NCBI RefSeq assembly: GCF_023617245.1
Contig: NZ_CP067396.1
Coordinates: 3,038,001-3,102,000, forward strand
Source of the DNA: Lysobacter enzymogenes
Lineage (GTDB): Bacteria; Pseudomonadota; Gammaproteobacteria; Xanthomonadales; Xanthomonadaceae
DNA length: 64,000 bases
Reading direction: 5' to 3'
Of this stretch, positions 34,724-44,721 are shown piece after piece. The translations under genes were made by a program, and so were the position numbers. Numbering within the stretch: position 1 is the stretch's first letter; every line of letters starts with the position of its first letter. Below the pieces are notes generated by a model. It had not been told where the DNA came from and searched no databases. It saw only the letters and a list, made by a program, of their open reading frames with translations.

Positions 34724-37426
34724 ATGAAAAAGCATCCCAGCGGTGTTCGACCCAGCGGCCTCGCCGCCGCGGTGGCCGCGGTACTGATCGGCTGCGCGGC
34801 CGCGCCGGCGGTTGCGCAATCCGCCGCCGCGCAGCCATCCGCCGCGGCCGATGCCGACGCGCCAGCCGCGGCCGCGCAGGCCGGCGCCGGCGAAGCCCGC
34901 GCCACCCTGGAAACCGTGCGGGTGTCGGCCACGCGCCTGGAATCGGACCTGCTCAAGACGCCGGTGACGGTCACCGCGGTGACTCAGGAAGCGCTGACCC
35001 GCGAAGGCGTGCGCGACGTGCGCGGCCTGTCCGGCAGCATGCCCAACCTGCAGATCGCCTCCGGCCCGGATTCGGGCGTGCAAGTCAGCATCCGCGGCAT
35101 CGGCGCCAACAACTTCACCGAAATCGGCGACCCGGCCGTGGGCCTGCACGTGGCTGGCCTGTACTCGCCGCGCCCCCAGGGCGCGCTGGCGCTGATGTTC
35201 GACGTCGACCAGGTCGAAGTGCTGCGCGGCCCGCAGGGCACGCTGTTCGGTCGCAACTCCACCGGCGGCAGCATCAACATCATCCCGGCCAAGCCGCGCT
35301 TCGATTCCAGCTTCGGCAGCGCCGAGCTCGACGTGGGCAGCTACAACCTGCGCCAGCTCAACCTGATCCAGAACATCGCGGTCAACGACCGCTTCGCCCT
35401 GCGCTTTTCCGCGACCAAGGTCGAGCGCGACGGCTGGATCGACCAGAAGCAGGATTTCACCGATGTGAACATCCCCGAGCGCGGCTTCATCGCCGACGGC
35501 ATCCCGGACGTGGACCAGCGCCGCAACGTCAAGGTCGGGCGCGACAAGTACTACTACAACCGCGACGAATGGGCGCTGCGCCTGGCCGCGCGCTTCGCCT
35601 TCAGCGACGACGTCGAGTGGCTGCTGGCCTACGAGAAGTTCCAGAACGACGGCGCCGGCCAGGTGGCGATGAAGGACTGCGGCCAGGCCGCCGGCACCCG
35701 CTTCGCCTGCACCGGCGGCAAGTGGGACGTGAACATCAACGTCCCCGGCAAGACCGACATGTCGATCGACACGGTTCGCTCGAACCTGATCTGGCTCATC
35801 GGCGACAGCAACAGCCTCGAATACAACGTCGCCTTCGCCACCCAGAAGCGCTCGCAGATTTCCGACGACGACGGCGGCTACCACGAGATCCCCTCGCAAG
35901 TAACCGCCACCTTTCCGGTGCCGCCGGAAGGCGACTGGGGCGTGTGGCCGGTGCGCGACAACACCTCGATCACCCTGGATTCCAAGTACCGGTCGGTGGT
36001 GCACGAACTGCAGTTCAAGCACCAGGGCGAACGCCTGAGCCTGGTGTCGGGCCTGTTCTGGATGCACGAGAAAAACCAGATCAACTACGCGCAGGAGTTG
36101 CTGGTCAACGCGCCGTTCGGTTATCCGATCAGCCAGCTGTACCACCAGCCCGACCGCCAGGTCGACGCCAAGGCGATCTTCACCCAGGCCGACTGGCGCT
36201 TCGCCCCGACCTGGACCGCGACCTTCGGCGCGCGCTACAGCCGCGACGAGAAAACCGACCGCGGCGGCCAAGTCTACGGCGGCTGGGACACCGAATCCAC
36301 CGCGTACTACAACGGGCTCTACAATCCGGGCACGCCGGGCCAGCCCGGCTTTCGCCCGCACAACGGCCGCGACCTGACCGAACGCATGGGGCCGTTCGGC
36401 GGCATCGACGCCTACAAGCTATGGGGCCCGCCGGCGGAGAACGAACACTCCGAATCCTGGCGCAAGACCACCTGGCGGCTGGGCCTGACCAAGGCGCTGT
36501 CCGACGACGAAATCCTGTTCACGTCGCTGTCCACCGGCTACAAGGCCGGCGGCTTCGGCGACAAGGACGACAAGTGCGGCGGCAAGGTCTGCATCGACGG
36601 CCCGGCCGGCCCGCAGTACACCTTCTTCCCGTACAAGCCCGAGACCGTCGCCAACTTCGAGATCGGCTACAAGGGCCTGCTGCTGGACAAGCGCCTGAGC
36701 CTGTCGTTCACCGCCTTCTACAGCCGCTACAAGGACATGCAGGTGACCGGCGATTTCTACGCCGCCAAGGTCCACGTCGAGCAGCCCTGCCCCGACTTCG
36801 ACCCGACCTGCGACGTGATCAAGAAATGGCAGACCGTCAACGTCGGTACGGTCAACATCCCCGGCGTGGAAGTCGAATTCGACTACCTACCGACGCCGAA
36901 CACCCGCATCGGCGGCTTCTTCTCGTACATCGACAGCAAGATCAAGGACTACCCGACCTTCAGCGACGAATGGAACTGCGGCGTGCGCGAAGAGTTCGGC
37001 GCGCCGCCGTGCCCGCCGCCGTACAGCGGTTCCGATCCGCGCCTGGCCGGCCGCCAGATCTACGACATCACCGGCCACCACCTGCCGATGACGCCGAAGT
37101 TCACCGCCGGGGTCAACGCCTCGCACACCTTCAAGTTCGGCAACGGCTATGAGTTGGTGCCGTGGGTCAATGTGAAGTGGCAGGACAAGATGTACTTCAC
37201 CTTGCGCAATCTCGACAACCCGCACGTCTCCGACGCGCAGGAGGCCTACACCACGGTCGATGCCAGCCTGAGCCTGCAATCGCCGTCGTTCTGGCGCGCG
37301 GAGCTGTATGTGCTCAACGCCACCGACAAGATGAGCAAGAACTGGGCCGACGACGCCGGCGGATTCATCCGCGCCTACTGGAACGATCCGCGCACGGTCG
37401 GGTTGCGGGTGCGTTTCGAGTATTGA
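34724..37426 (+). CDS. TonB-dependent receptor of the sugar-utilisation locus
   Basis: A 900-residue outer-membrane receptor of the general (IroN/FecA-like) TonB class used for carbohydrates in Xanthomonadaceae. A signal peptide with AAAPAVAQ cleavage, an Ala-rich linker, a TonB box (ETVRVSATR), a plug (QVSIRGIGANNFTEIGDPAV, VEVLRGPQGTLFGRNSTGG) and a barrel ending VGLRVRFEY are visible. AGGAG precedes the ATG. It lies last in the ROK-kinase-MFS run and probably imports the oligosaccharide acted on by the secreted GH9-like enzyme. A 10-bp-stem hairpin follows its stop. Confidence 0.92.
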   Translation: MKKHPSGVRPSGLAAAVAAVLIGCAAAPAVAQSAAAQPSAAADADAPAAAAQAGAGEARATLETVRVSATRLESDLLKTPVTVTAVTQEALTREGVRDVRGLSGSMPNLQIASGPDSGVQVSIRGIGANNFTEIGDPAVGLHVAGLYSPRPQGALALMFDVDQVEVLRGPQGTLFGRNSTGGSINIIPAKPRFDSSFGSAELDVGSYNLRQLNLIQNIAVNDRFALRFSATKVERDGWIDQKQDFTDVNIPERGFIADGIPDVDQRRNVKVGRDKYYYNRDEWALRLAARFAFSDDVEWLLAYEKFQNDGAGQVAMKDCGQAAGTRFACTGGKWDVNINVPGKTDMSIDTVRSNLIWLIGDSNSLEYNVAFATQKRSQISDDDGGYHEIPSQVTATFPVPPEGDWGVWPVRDNTSITLDSKYRSVVHELQFKHQGERLSLVSGLFWMHEKNQINYAQELLVNAPFGYPISQLYHQPDRQVDAKAIFTQADWRFAPTWTATFGARYSRDEKTDRGGQVYGGWDTESTAYYNGLYNPGTPGQPGFRPHNGRDLTERMGPFGGIDAYKLWGPPAENEHSESWRKTTWRLGLTKALSDDEILFTSLSTGYKAGGFGDKDDKCGGKVCIDGPAGPQYTFFPYKPETVANFEIGYKGLLLDKRLSLSFTAFYSRYKDMQVTGDFYAAKVHVEQPCPDFDPTCDVIKKWQTVNVGTVNIPGVEVEFDYLPTPNTRIGGFFSYIDSKIKDYPTFSDEWNCGVREEFGAPPCPPPYSGSDPRLAGRQIYDITGHHLPMTPKFTAGVNASHTFKFGNGYELVPWVNVKWQDKMYFTLRNLDNPHVSDAQEAYTTVDASLSLQSPSFWRAELYVLNATDKMSKNWADDAGGFIRAYWNDPRTVGLRVRFEY

Positions 37427-37759
37427 TGCGCCGCGGCCCCTCTTCCGCGCGGGAGAGGGGCCGGGCATCGCGGCTGCGCGGCATCGCGCAGCGGGTTGCT
37501 GTGCGGATTCGCGATCTTGCGCGCCTCCATGCATGAATGCGGCGGCACTACCCCGCTTATCCGTCACCCGAGCGGCGCCAACGCAGGCGCCGCTGCGGCC
37601 GCGTACGAACGTTCGGCGGCTGCATCCGCCGCTGCGCGATGCGCGTACTCCCCTCCAGACCGGCGCGAGCGACGGGCGCGACCGTCCGTCCGACGCGCTT
37701 GACTGGCGAAAACCAAGGGAGTAACAGCCCATGTATACGGACTGCACAGGGGGGGTGCC
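37427..37759. other. intergenic region, 333 bp
   Basis: It begins with a terminator-like hairpin. The rest has no convincing frame; GGGGGGG just before the ATG at 37760 supplies the ribosome site of the next gene. Confidence 0.5.
37434..37463 (+). terminator. hairpin after the sugar receptor
   Basis: CGGCCCCTCT and AGAGGGGCCG pair perfectly (10 bp) around a 10-nt loop that can pair further, starting 8 bp after the stop codon. No U-tract follows. Confidence 0.65.
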
Positions 37760-39232
37760 ATGACGCCGCAGAAGGATGCTGAAGGACGCGCGAGGCCCGA
37801 CGCCAACGGCGTCGAGATACTCGATCTGGACTACACCCTGCCGCCGGCTCCGCCGCCGCCCGCTCCGTCGCCGGCCGGTCCTTCCGCCGGCCCGCCCGCT
37901 CCGTCCGAACCGCGCGAGGGATTGCCGCGCGCCTCGACCGCGCAACCGCGCACGCCGAGCGAATACGAGCCGCGCATCAGCGGCACCTACGATCCCAAGG
38001 CCGGCAGTTCCAGCATCACCCTGGGCGCCGACGGGCCGGACCTCAGCGGCCAGGCCACTCTCGCCAACGGGCGCCAGGGGCAGACCGTGAGCGTGCAGGC
38101 CGCGGTGCTCGACGGCCGCGACAAGACCTCGGCGCAGGTCAGCATCGGGCCCGGCGATACCGACAGCGTGCGCATCGTCACCGGCGGCAAAGACAACGAA
38201 GCGGGACTGATCGTCGGCACCCGCGGCGGCGAGGCCTATGCCAGCGCCAACGCGCGCGTGACCGCCGACGGCGTGCGCCTGGAAGCCGCGACGACGCTCG
38301 GCAACGGCCGCGCGGCGACGCTCAGCGCGACCCGGCTGATCGACGAAAACACCGAACTCGGCGTGAGCGTCGGCGCGGACCGCAACGGGCGCCAGGCCAC
38401 CGTCAGCGGCCGCGCCACGATCGGCGACACGGCCGTGGCCGCGCGCGCCACGTTCGGGCCGCAGGACTCGGCGCGGGTCGACATCACCCAGCCGCTGGCC
38501 GGCGGCACCCTCAGCCTGGCCGGAACGGTCGCTAGCACGTCGAGCGTGGAGGCGAGCTATCGCAACGGCGGCGCCTCGGTGACCGCCAAGGCCGGCACCG
38601 ACGGCGAATTCTCGGTCATGGCCGGGTTCCGCGCCTCGCTGCCGGGCGGCGCGCGCTCGGGCGGTGGCGGCGGCAGTCGGGGCATCGACTACGACGTCGC
38701 CGCCGGCGATCTTCACGATCGCCTCGATGTGCTGAGCGGCGATCGCGACGAACGCGCGCGTCGCGCCAGCGCGCCCGCTGCACCCACGACATCCGCGCCC
38801 GCGACGCCAGCCTCCGCTGCGCCCGAGGCGCGGCCGGCGGATCGGATCGAACCCAACCCGCGCCTGCTGTCGCAGGCGACCGGCCTGGTCGAATCGGCGA
38901 ACCGCAACCTGCCGTCCGGGATGTCGGCGCTGTCGGTGGCCGAGACCGCGGCGAGCCTGGCGGTGCTGGCCGAACGGCGCGGACTGTCGGGCATCGGTTT
39001 CGTCGAGATCGGCGGCCCGACGCCGGGCGGCCGCAACCTGTTCATCGGCCAGGAATCGAGCATCCGCGAACAGGCGGCCTCGTTCGGCCAGCACGTCAGC
39101 ATCGGCGCGCAGGAGGCCGGACGCGGACCGACGCCGGCGATGCTGGCCGACCTCGGCCAGGCCCGCGCGACACCGGCGGCACCCGAGCCCGCGCTCGAAC
39201 AACAACGCTCGCAAGGCGCGCGCAGCATGTAG
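37760..39232 (+). CDS. candidate X-type IV secretion effector (XVIPCD-like C-terminus), repetitive beta-rich body
   Basis: A 490-residue protein without a signal peptide. Residues ~28-65 are Pro/Ser-rich. Residues ~70-300 are a run of short alternating strands separated by Gly/Asn/Asp turns (such as SVEASYRNGGASVTAKAG), suggesting a beta-solenoid or barrel-like fold. A Gly-rich and Ala/Pro linker follows. The last ~120 residues (SALSVAETAASLAVLAERRG, GIGFVEIGGPTP, NLFIGQE) follow the pattern of the Xanthomonadales VirD4-interacting domain that directs toxins to the X-type T4SS. I see no known toxin motif and no small immunity lipoprotein gene next to it. The XVIPCD call rests on recall of the family pattern, not a search. 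Confidence 0.55.
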   Translation: MTPQKDAEGRARPDANGVEILDLDYTLPPAPPPPAPSPAGPSAGPPAPSEPREGLPRASTAQPRTPSEYEPRISGTYDPKAGSSSITLGADGPDLSGQATLANGRQGQTVSVQAAVLDGRDKTSAQVSIGPGDTDSVRIVTGGKDNEAGLIVGTRGGEAYASANARVTADGVRLEAATTLGNGRAATLSATRLIDENTELGVSVGADRNGRQATVSGRATIGDTAVAARATFGPQDSARVDITQPLAGGTLSLAGTVASTSSVEASYRNGGASVTAKAGTDGEFSVMAGFRASLPGGARSGGGGGSRGIDYDVAAGDLHDRLDVLSGDRDERARRASAPAAPTTSAPATPASAAPEARPADRIEPNPRLLSQATGLVESANRNLPSGMSALSVAETAASLAVLAERRGLSGIGFVEIGGPTPGGRNLFIGQESSIREQAASFGQHVSIGAQEAGRGPTPAMLADLGQARATPAAPEPALEQQRSQGARSM

Positions 39233-39546
39233 CGTGGTCGCGGCGCGGCCGCGTGCCGGCCGCCGCCGCGCGTTCGTCCTCGGGCCGGCGCGCACCGACA
39301 CGCGCGATCGCTGCGCGGCGCTACAAGCGAGTCGCGGAAAACTGCGCTGCGCGTCACTGAAATTCATTCCCGACGCCGAATCCCGACACGCGCGATCCAT
39401 CCGGTCGCCACCATCCTTGCGTGCGCCAAAGCCCACCGGTAGAGTTGAAACCGGTTACATACGACGGCCGCAACGGCCGCGGCGGACGATGCGCAAGCCT
39501 CGCCGCCCGGCTCGCAGCCAAACAGTCCGTCTCTTTGGGGAACCCG
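39233..39546. other. intergenic region before the carrier-protein operon
   Basis: 314 bp containing a LacI-type palindrome at 39446-39459 and little else. I looked for a short precursor-peptide gene for the downstream radical SAM enzyme and found none with a ribosome site. Confidence 0.5.
39446..39459 (+). promoter_or_regulatory. LacI-type operator before the carrier-protein operon
   Basis: TGAAACCGGTTACA fits the LacI-family pattern TGnnAnCGnTnnCA, with 12 of 14 positions symmetric and the AACCGGTT core perfect. It lies about 87 bp before the carrier-protein start. Confidence 0.5.
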
Positions 39547-39828
39547 GTGATTCGCGAAGACTATTTGCGCAAGGTCGCTGCCGCCATCGCCACGGTCGAG
39601 GACAATCCCTCGCTCGCCGCGGACATCGGCTACTCCACCGACATCATCAACGAGGTCGGCCTGGATAGCCTCAAGATGACCGACTTCATCCTCGGCCTCG
39701 AGGACGATTTCGGCATCAGCATCGATTTCGACAAGGTCGAGTACGAGACCTTCACCCGCGTCGACCGCCTGATCGATTTCCTGATCGACGCCACCGGCGC
39801 GTCCGCGCCCTCGCCCGTCGCGTCCTGA
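39547..39828 (+). CDS. stand-alone acyl carrier protein
   Basis: A 93-residue carrier protein. The 4'-phosphopantetheine attachment Ser is in GLDSLKMTDFILGLEDDF (~residue 43), followed by the acidic helix II/III region typical of ACPs. I chose the GTG at 39547, preceded by GGGGAA; the frame is open further upstream but without ACP similarity. It is the first gene of a tight run with radical SAM, ABC-2 exporter and oxidoreductase genes and no PKS or NRPS, so it probably carries a single acyl or aminoacyl unit. The likely loading enzyme is the AMP-forming ligase at 49339. Confidence 0.88.
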   Translation: MIREDYLRKVAAAIATVEDNPSLAADIGYSTDIINEVGLDSLKMTDFILGLEDDFGISIDFDKVEYETFTRVDRLIDFLIDATGASAPSPVAS

Positions 39829-39842
39829 GCGGAGCGCATCGC

Positions 39843-41015
39843 ATGCAGCCTCAATCGTCCGCCGCGCTCGACCGCCACGCGTTCGAGCGGCTCAAGCAGT
39901 CGATCCGCAACAAGGCCGAAAGCAGCCGCGGACTGCGTCGCGATCCGGGCTACGCCACGGCGATTCCCGAAGAGATCGGGATCAAGCTCAACAATCGCTG
40001 CAACCTGCGCTGCACCCACTGCTTCGAGTGGAACGAGGATGGCTACCACCACGACATGATCCACAGCACGGTGCGCGACGAGGTGCCGATCGAGTTGCTG
40101 CGCAGCGTGCTCGAACAAACCCGCGGCGCGAGCTCGAAGCTGTTCCTGTGGGGCGGCGAGCCGCTGATCTATTCGCAGTTCGGCAAGATGGCCGAGCTGA
40201 TCGCCGCCGAATCGCGCTGGACCACGATCTGCACCAACGCCATCACCACCGAGCGCCGCTACGACGACCTGGTGAAGATGTCGGCCAACCTGGAGTTCCT
40301 GGCCAGCCTGGAAGGGTTCGAGCAGGAGAACGACGCGATCCGCGGCAAGGGCACCTACGCCAAGGTGATCAAGAGCGTGGACCTGCTGCTGGATTCCAAG
40401 CGCCGCGGCGAGTACCGCGGCGAGGTCGCGGTGCAGCTGACGATCAACGACTCGATGATCGGGCGGCTGTACGAGTTCGTCGAACACTTCGAGCGCGTCG
40501 GCGTGGATTCGGTCCACCTGACCTTTCCCTGGTACATCTCCGGCGAGACCGCGGGCGAGATGGACCGCTATGTCGGCGAGCACTTCCCGTGGGCGATGCC
40601 GAAGCTGGACTTCCTCAAGCCCAGCTGGCACTCGTTCACCTACAGCCTGTCCGAGGAGCATCACCGCGCCTTGGCCGACGAGATGGCGCGGGTTTCGGCC
40701 CGGGTCTGGAACACCCGCGTGCGCTTCAAGCCGGCGCTGGAAGACGACGAACTGCTCGACTTCATCCGCGGCAGCTCGCGCCCGGGCCAGCGCCGCAGCC
40801 AATGCCTGGCGATCACCAACCGCATCGACATCCTGCCCAACGGCGACGTCTCCAGCTGCAAGTTCTTCCCCGAGTTCTCGATGGGCAACCTCAAGGACGC
40901 CAGCCTGCAGGAGGTCTGGCACGGCGAGCGCTTCGGCGAGGTGCGCAAGACCCTGGCCTGCGGGCTGATGCCGGCGTGTTCCAAGTGCGTGCTGCTCTAC
41001 CTCAACGGGCGCTGA
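39843..41015 (+). CDS. radical SAM enzyme with SPASM-like C-terminus
   Basis: A 390-residue iron-sulfur enzyme. The radical SAM cluster motif is Cys53-Cys57-Cys60 in NNRCNLRCTHCFEWN, and the GGEP-type SAM contact appears in LFLWGGEPLIY. The C-terminal ~90 residues have further cysteines (QCLAITNRIDILPNGDVSSC, then CGLMPACSKC), the arrangement of SPASM/twitch auxiliary clusters. Such enzymes modify peptides or carrier-bound or small amino compounds. It starts 14 bp after the carrier-protein gene, with GGAG in front. With no peptide precursor nearby, a substrate tethered to the carrier protein is the simplest guess. Confidence 0.88.
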   Translation: MQPQSSAALDRHAFERLKQSIRNKAESSRGLRRDPGYATAIPEEIGIKLNNRCNLRCTHCFEWNEDGYHHDMIHSTVRDEVPIELLRSVLEQTRGASSKLFLWGGEPLIYSQFGKMAELIAAESRWTTICTNAITTERRYDDLVKMSANLEFLASLEGFEQENDAIRGKGTYAKVIKSVDLLLDSKRRGEYRGEVAVQLTINDSMIGRLYEFVEHFERVGVDSVHLTFPWYISGETAGEMDRYVGEHFPWAMPKLDFLKPSWHSFTYSLSEEHHRALADEMARVSARVWNTRVRFKPALEDDELLDFIRGSSRPGQRRSQCLAITNRIDILPNGDVSSCKFFPEFSMGNLKDASLQEVWHGERFGEVRKTLACGLMPACSKCVLLYLNGR

Positions 41016-41058
41016 GGCCCATGCGCGGCGGCGCCGACGGCAACTGGAAACGCAAGGC

Positions 41059-42013
<955 letters not shown>

Positions 42014-42024
<11 letters not shown>

Positions 42025-42838
42025 GGCGCCGGCAAGCGCGCGCCGGCGGCGCCCGTCCGCGTCGCTGCATGCGGTCGCGCTGGGGCTGCAGGAAGCGATG
42101 CAGCACAAGGCCGACTTCGCGCTCGGCTTCGTCAGCGCCGCGTTCCCGCTGTTCGTGCAGTACTACCTGTGGTCGTCGCTGTACGCGCGCGGCTATTCGA
42201 TCCCGGGCTACGCCTACGCCGACGCGCTGCTGTACTCGGTGCTGGCCGCGGTGGTCGGGCGGCTGGTGCACACCGGCTTCGAGTACGAGGTCGGCAACGA
42301 CATCAAGCACGGCGGACTGGCGCGCTACCTGGTCCAGCCGGTGGCCTATGTGCGGCTGCGGCTGGCGCACTTCGTCGGCGGCAAGCTGCCGATGTACGCG
42401 ATCATGGGCGCCCTGCTGCTGGCGGCGCTGGCGTTCGGCGGCGCGGCCGCGGGCGAGCGCCTGGGGCTGTTGCCGGCGGTGCTGGCGGCGGTCGCGCTGG
42501 GCGTGGCGATCAATTTCCTGATCTTCCTGTGCGTGAGCTTCACCTGCTTCTGGTTCGACGAAGCGGCCTATCTGTTCGAGGGCATCCGCATCGGCATCGT
42601 CGTGCTCAGCGGCGGCATCGTACCGCTGGCGGTGTTCGGCCGGGCCCAGGACGTGCTGCACTGGCTGCCGTTCCGCTACATCATCTCCGCTCCGATCGAG
42701 ATCGCGATGGGCCGGATCGAAACCGCCGCGCTGCCGCAGTTGCTCGGCGTGCAGGCGCTGTGGGTGGCCGTGTTCGGCCTGATCGCCTGGGCGATGTGGC
42801 GCGTCGGCCTGCGCTCGTTCATGGCCACGGGGGGCTGA
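42014..42838 (+). CDS. ABC-2-type exporter permease 1
   Basis: A 274-residue membrane protein with six predicted helices, of the ABC-2 (PF06182-like) type; MQHKADFALGFVSAAFPLFV opens the first helix pair and HGGLARYLVQPVAYVRLR is the usual coupling region. It overlaps the ATPase gene by 11 bp and is followed after 3 bp by permease 2, so the exporter is likely a permease heterodimer on an ATPase dimer. Confidence 0.88.
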
Positions 42839-42841
42839 GCG

Positions 42842-43654
42842 ATGCTGGGCGAACTGCTGCGCCACCTGCGCATCTACGGCGTGCTGCTGCGCAACTCCTT
42901 CATGGTGCAGATGGAGTACCGCTTCAACTTCTACGCCGGCCTGGTCATGGAGACCGGCTTCCTGCTGTCGAAGCTGGCCTACGCCTATGTGATCGTCAGC
43001 GCCGACGTCGACTTCGGCGGCCTGCGCCCGTCCGAGGCGCTGGTGGTGCTGGGCTGCTACACCCTGCTGACCGGGTTCTACACCTGCTTCTTCATGGCCA
43101 ACAACTTCGAACTGTCGGCCAAGATCCGCAACGGCGACCTCGACCTGGTGCTGGTCAAGCCGGCCTCCGGCCTGTTCCTGGTGTCGTGCGCGCGCGCGGA
43201 GTTCAGCCTGCTGCTGCCCAACGCCATCGCCGGCATCGCCATGATCGTCTACGGCGCGCAGTTGTCGGACGTGCCGCTGAGCGCGGCGACGGTGGCCGCA
43301 ACCCTGGTCGCGCTGGGGCTGTCGCTGTCGGTGGCCTACGCGATCATGATCCTGCCGCAGTTCCTGGCGTTCTGGTTCGGCACCACCCACGCGGTGACCC
43401 AGCTGTCGCACTCGCTGTGGGACCTCAACACCGTGCCGGCTGCGGCGTTCGCGCGCGGGGTGCGGCTGTTCGGCACCTTCGCCCTGCCGATCTTCATGGT
43501 CACCAACTACCCGGCCTATCTATTGCTGGGCAAGCTGCCGGCGCACGGTTACCTGTGGCTGCTGGCCGCGCCGGTGGTCTGGCTCGGCCTGACCGTGGCG
43601 CTGTGGCGGTTCGCCCTGCGCGCCTACAGCAGCGCCAGCGGGTGGTCGCAATGA
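42842..43654 (+). CDS. ABC-2-type exporter permease 2
   Basis: A 270-residue, six-helix permease, paralogous in layout to permease 1 (MEYRFNFYAGLVMETGFLLS; IRNGDLDLVLVKPASGLFLV). Its TGA overlaps the ATG of the next gene (ATGA). It completes the exporter. The cargo is probably the product of the surrounding operon, since no self-resistance or capsule genes lie next to it. Confidence 0.88.
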   Translation: MLGELLRHLRIYGVLLRNSFMVQMEYRFNFYAGLVMETGFLLSKLAYAYVIVSADVDFGGLRPSEALVVLGCYTLLTGFYTCFFMANNFELSAKIRNGDLDLVLVKPASGLFLVSCARAEFSLLLPNAIAGIAMIVYGAQLSDVPLSAATVAATLVALGLSLSVAYAIMILPQFLAFWFGTTHAVTQLSHSLWDLNTVPAAAFARGVRLFGTFALPIFMVTNYPAYLLLGKLPAHGYLWLLAAPVVWLGLTVALWRFALRAYSSASGWSQ

Positions 43655-44721
43655 GCGCGGTCGAGGCCGCGGCAACCGCCGCCGTGCCCGAACGGGTGCG
43701 CCTGCCGCTGGCGGCGCCGTCGATCGACAGCTATCCGCAGCACGCCTACTACCTGTCGGTGATGCAGCTGCAACCCGGCGCGATCGACTGGATCTGCAGC
43801 AACTACCTGCAACTGTCGGCGTTCCCGGCGCCGGAGACCGACGAGCTGTTCTTCTTCGACTTCTTCGTGCCGGAGATCGAGAAGCACATCAATCCCTGGC
43901 TGTCGTTGCAGAAGATCGACCGGCGCTACTTCGCCGCGCTGACCGGCGACCCGGTGGCGGCGCTGCGCGACGCGCTGGCGCGCGGCCACTACCCCAAGCT
44001 GCCGCTGGACGAATTCCACGTGCCGGGCACCGACTCGCACCAGCGCGCGCACTATCCGCACCCGTCGCTGCTGCACGGCTACGACGAGCAAGCGCGGGCG
44101 TTCGAGTTCTCCGGCTACCTGCAGGGCCGCTACGCGCAGGCACGGATCGGCTACGACGCGCTGCGCCGGGCGGTGGACGGCCTGGCCGAGTGCGGGCCGC
44201 CGGAATATCCGGACCTGTTCCTGGTCAAACCGCAGTGCAACTGGCCCTACCCGCTCGATCCGGTCGCGGTCGGCGAAGGCATCGCCGACTACCTCGGCGC
44301 GCGCAACTCGATGGCGCGCTACCGCACGATGATGTCGCCGGTGGACATGCGCTTCGGCGTGGACGTGTACGAGGCCTTGCGCAGCTATGCGCTGGCGGTC
44401 GCGGCCGGCGCGGCGCGCAGCAATCCGCTGCCCGCGCACCTGCTGTACGAGCACAAGCGGCTGATGGCGCGGCGGGTGCGGCGACTGCTCGAACTCGGCG
44501 CGGTCGGCCTCGCCGGCGCCGCCGGCGCGGACGACTGGATCGCGCGCGCCGACGCGGTCGCCGAATTGGGGCTGCGGCTGCGCGCCGAGTACCTGAAACT
44601 GCACCGGCGCCCGCAGCGCAGCGCGCCGCCGGACGCGCTGGAGCGGCTGATCGACCGGCTGCGCGCGAGCGAGACCGCGTTGCTCGGCGACCTGCTCGCC
44701 GCGCTGAAGACGCCGGCGTGA
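43651..44721 (+). CDS. unrecognised 356-residue protein, faintly BtrH-like
   Basis: A soluble protein with no signal peptide or membrane helix. It opens with an aromatic-rich segment (YPQHAYYLSVMQLQPGAIDW), then FFFDFFVPEIEKHINPW, and has a central block LDEFHVPGTDSHQRAHYPHP followed by LLHGYDEQARAFEFSGYL. That block recalls the C-terminal half of BtrH-type, C39-peptidase-fold acyl transferases, which move acyl groups from a carrier protein, but the usual N-terminal catalytic Cys is not visible here. It is coupled to permease 2 (ATGA) and to the oxidoreductase (GTGA), so it belongs to the operon. The functional guess is weak; the gene itself is secure. Confidence 0.75.
   Translation: MSAVEAAATAAVPERVRLPLAAPSIDSYPQHAYYLSVMQLQPGAIDWICSNYLQLSAFPAPETDELFFFDFFVPEIEKHINPWLSLQKIDRRYFAALTGDPVAALRDALARGHYPKLPLDEFHVPGTDSHQRAHYPHPSLLHGYDEQARAFEFSGYLQGRYAQARIGYDALRRAVDGLAECGPPEYPDLFLVKPQCNWPYPLDPVAVGEGIADYLGARNSMARYRTMMSPVDMRFGVDVYEALRSYALAVAAGAARSNPLPAHLLYEHKRLMARRVRRLLELGAVGLAGAAGADDWIARADAVAELGLRLRAEYLKLHRRPQRSAPPDALERLIDRLRASETALLGDLLAALKTPA

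Noticed and set aside
39233..39546. A RiPP precursor peptide for the radical SAM enzyme
   Set aside because: No short frame with a ribosome site, leader-core shape or Cys/Gly-rich core was found here or within the operon.
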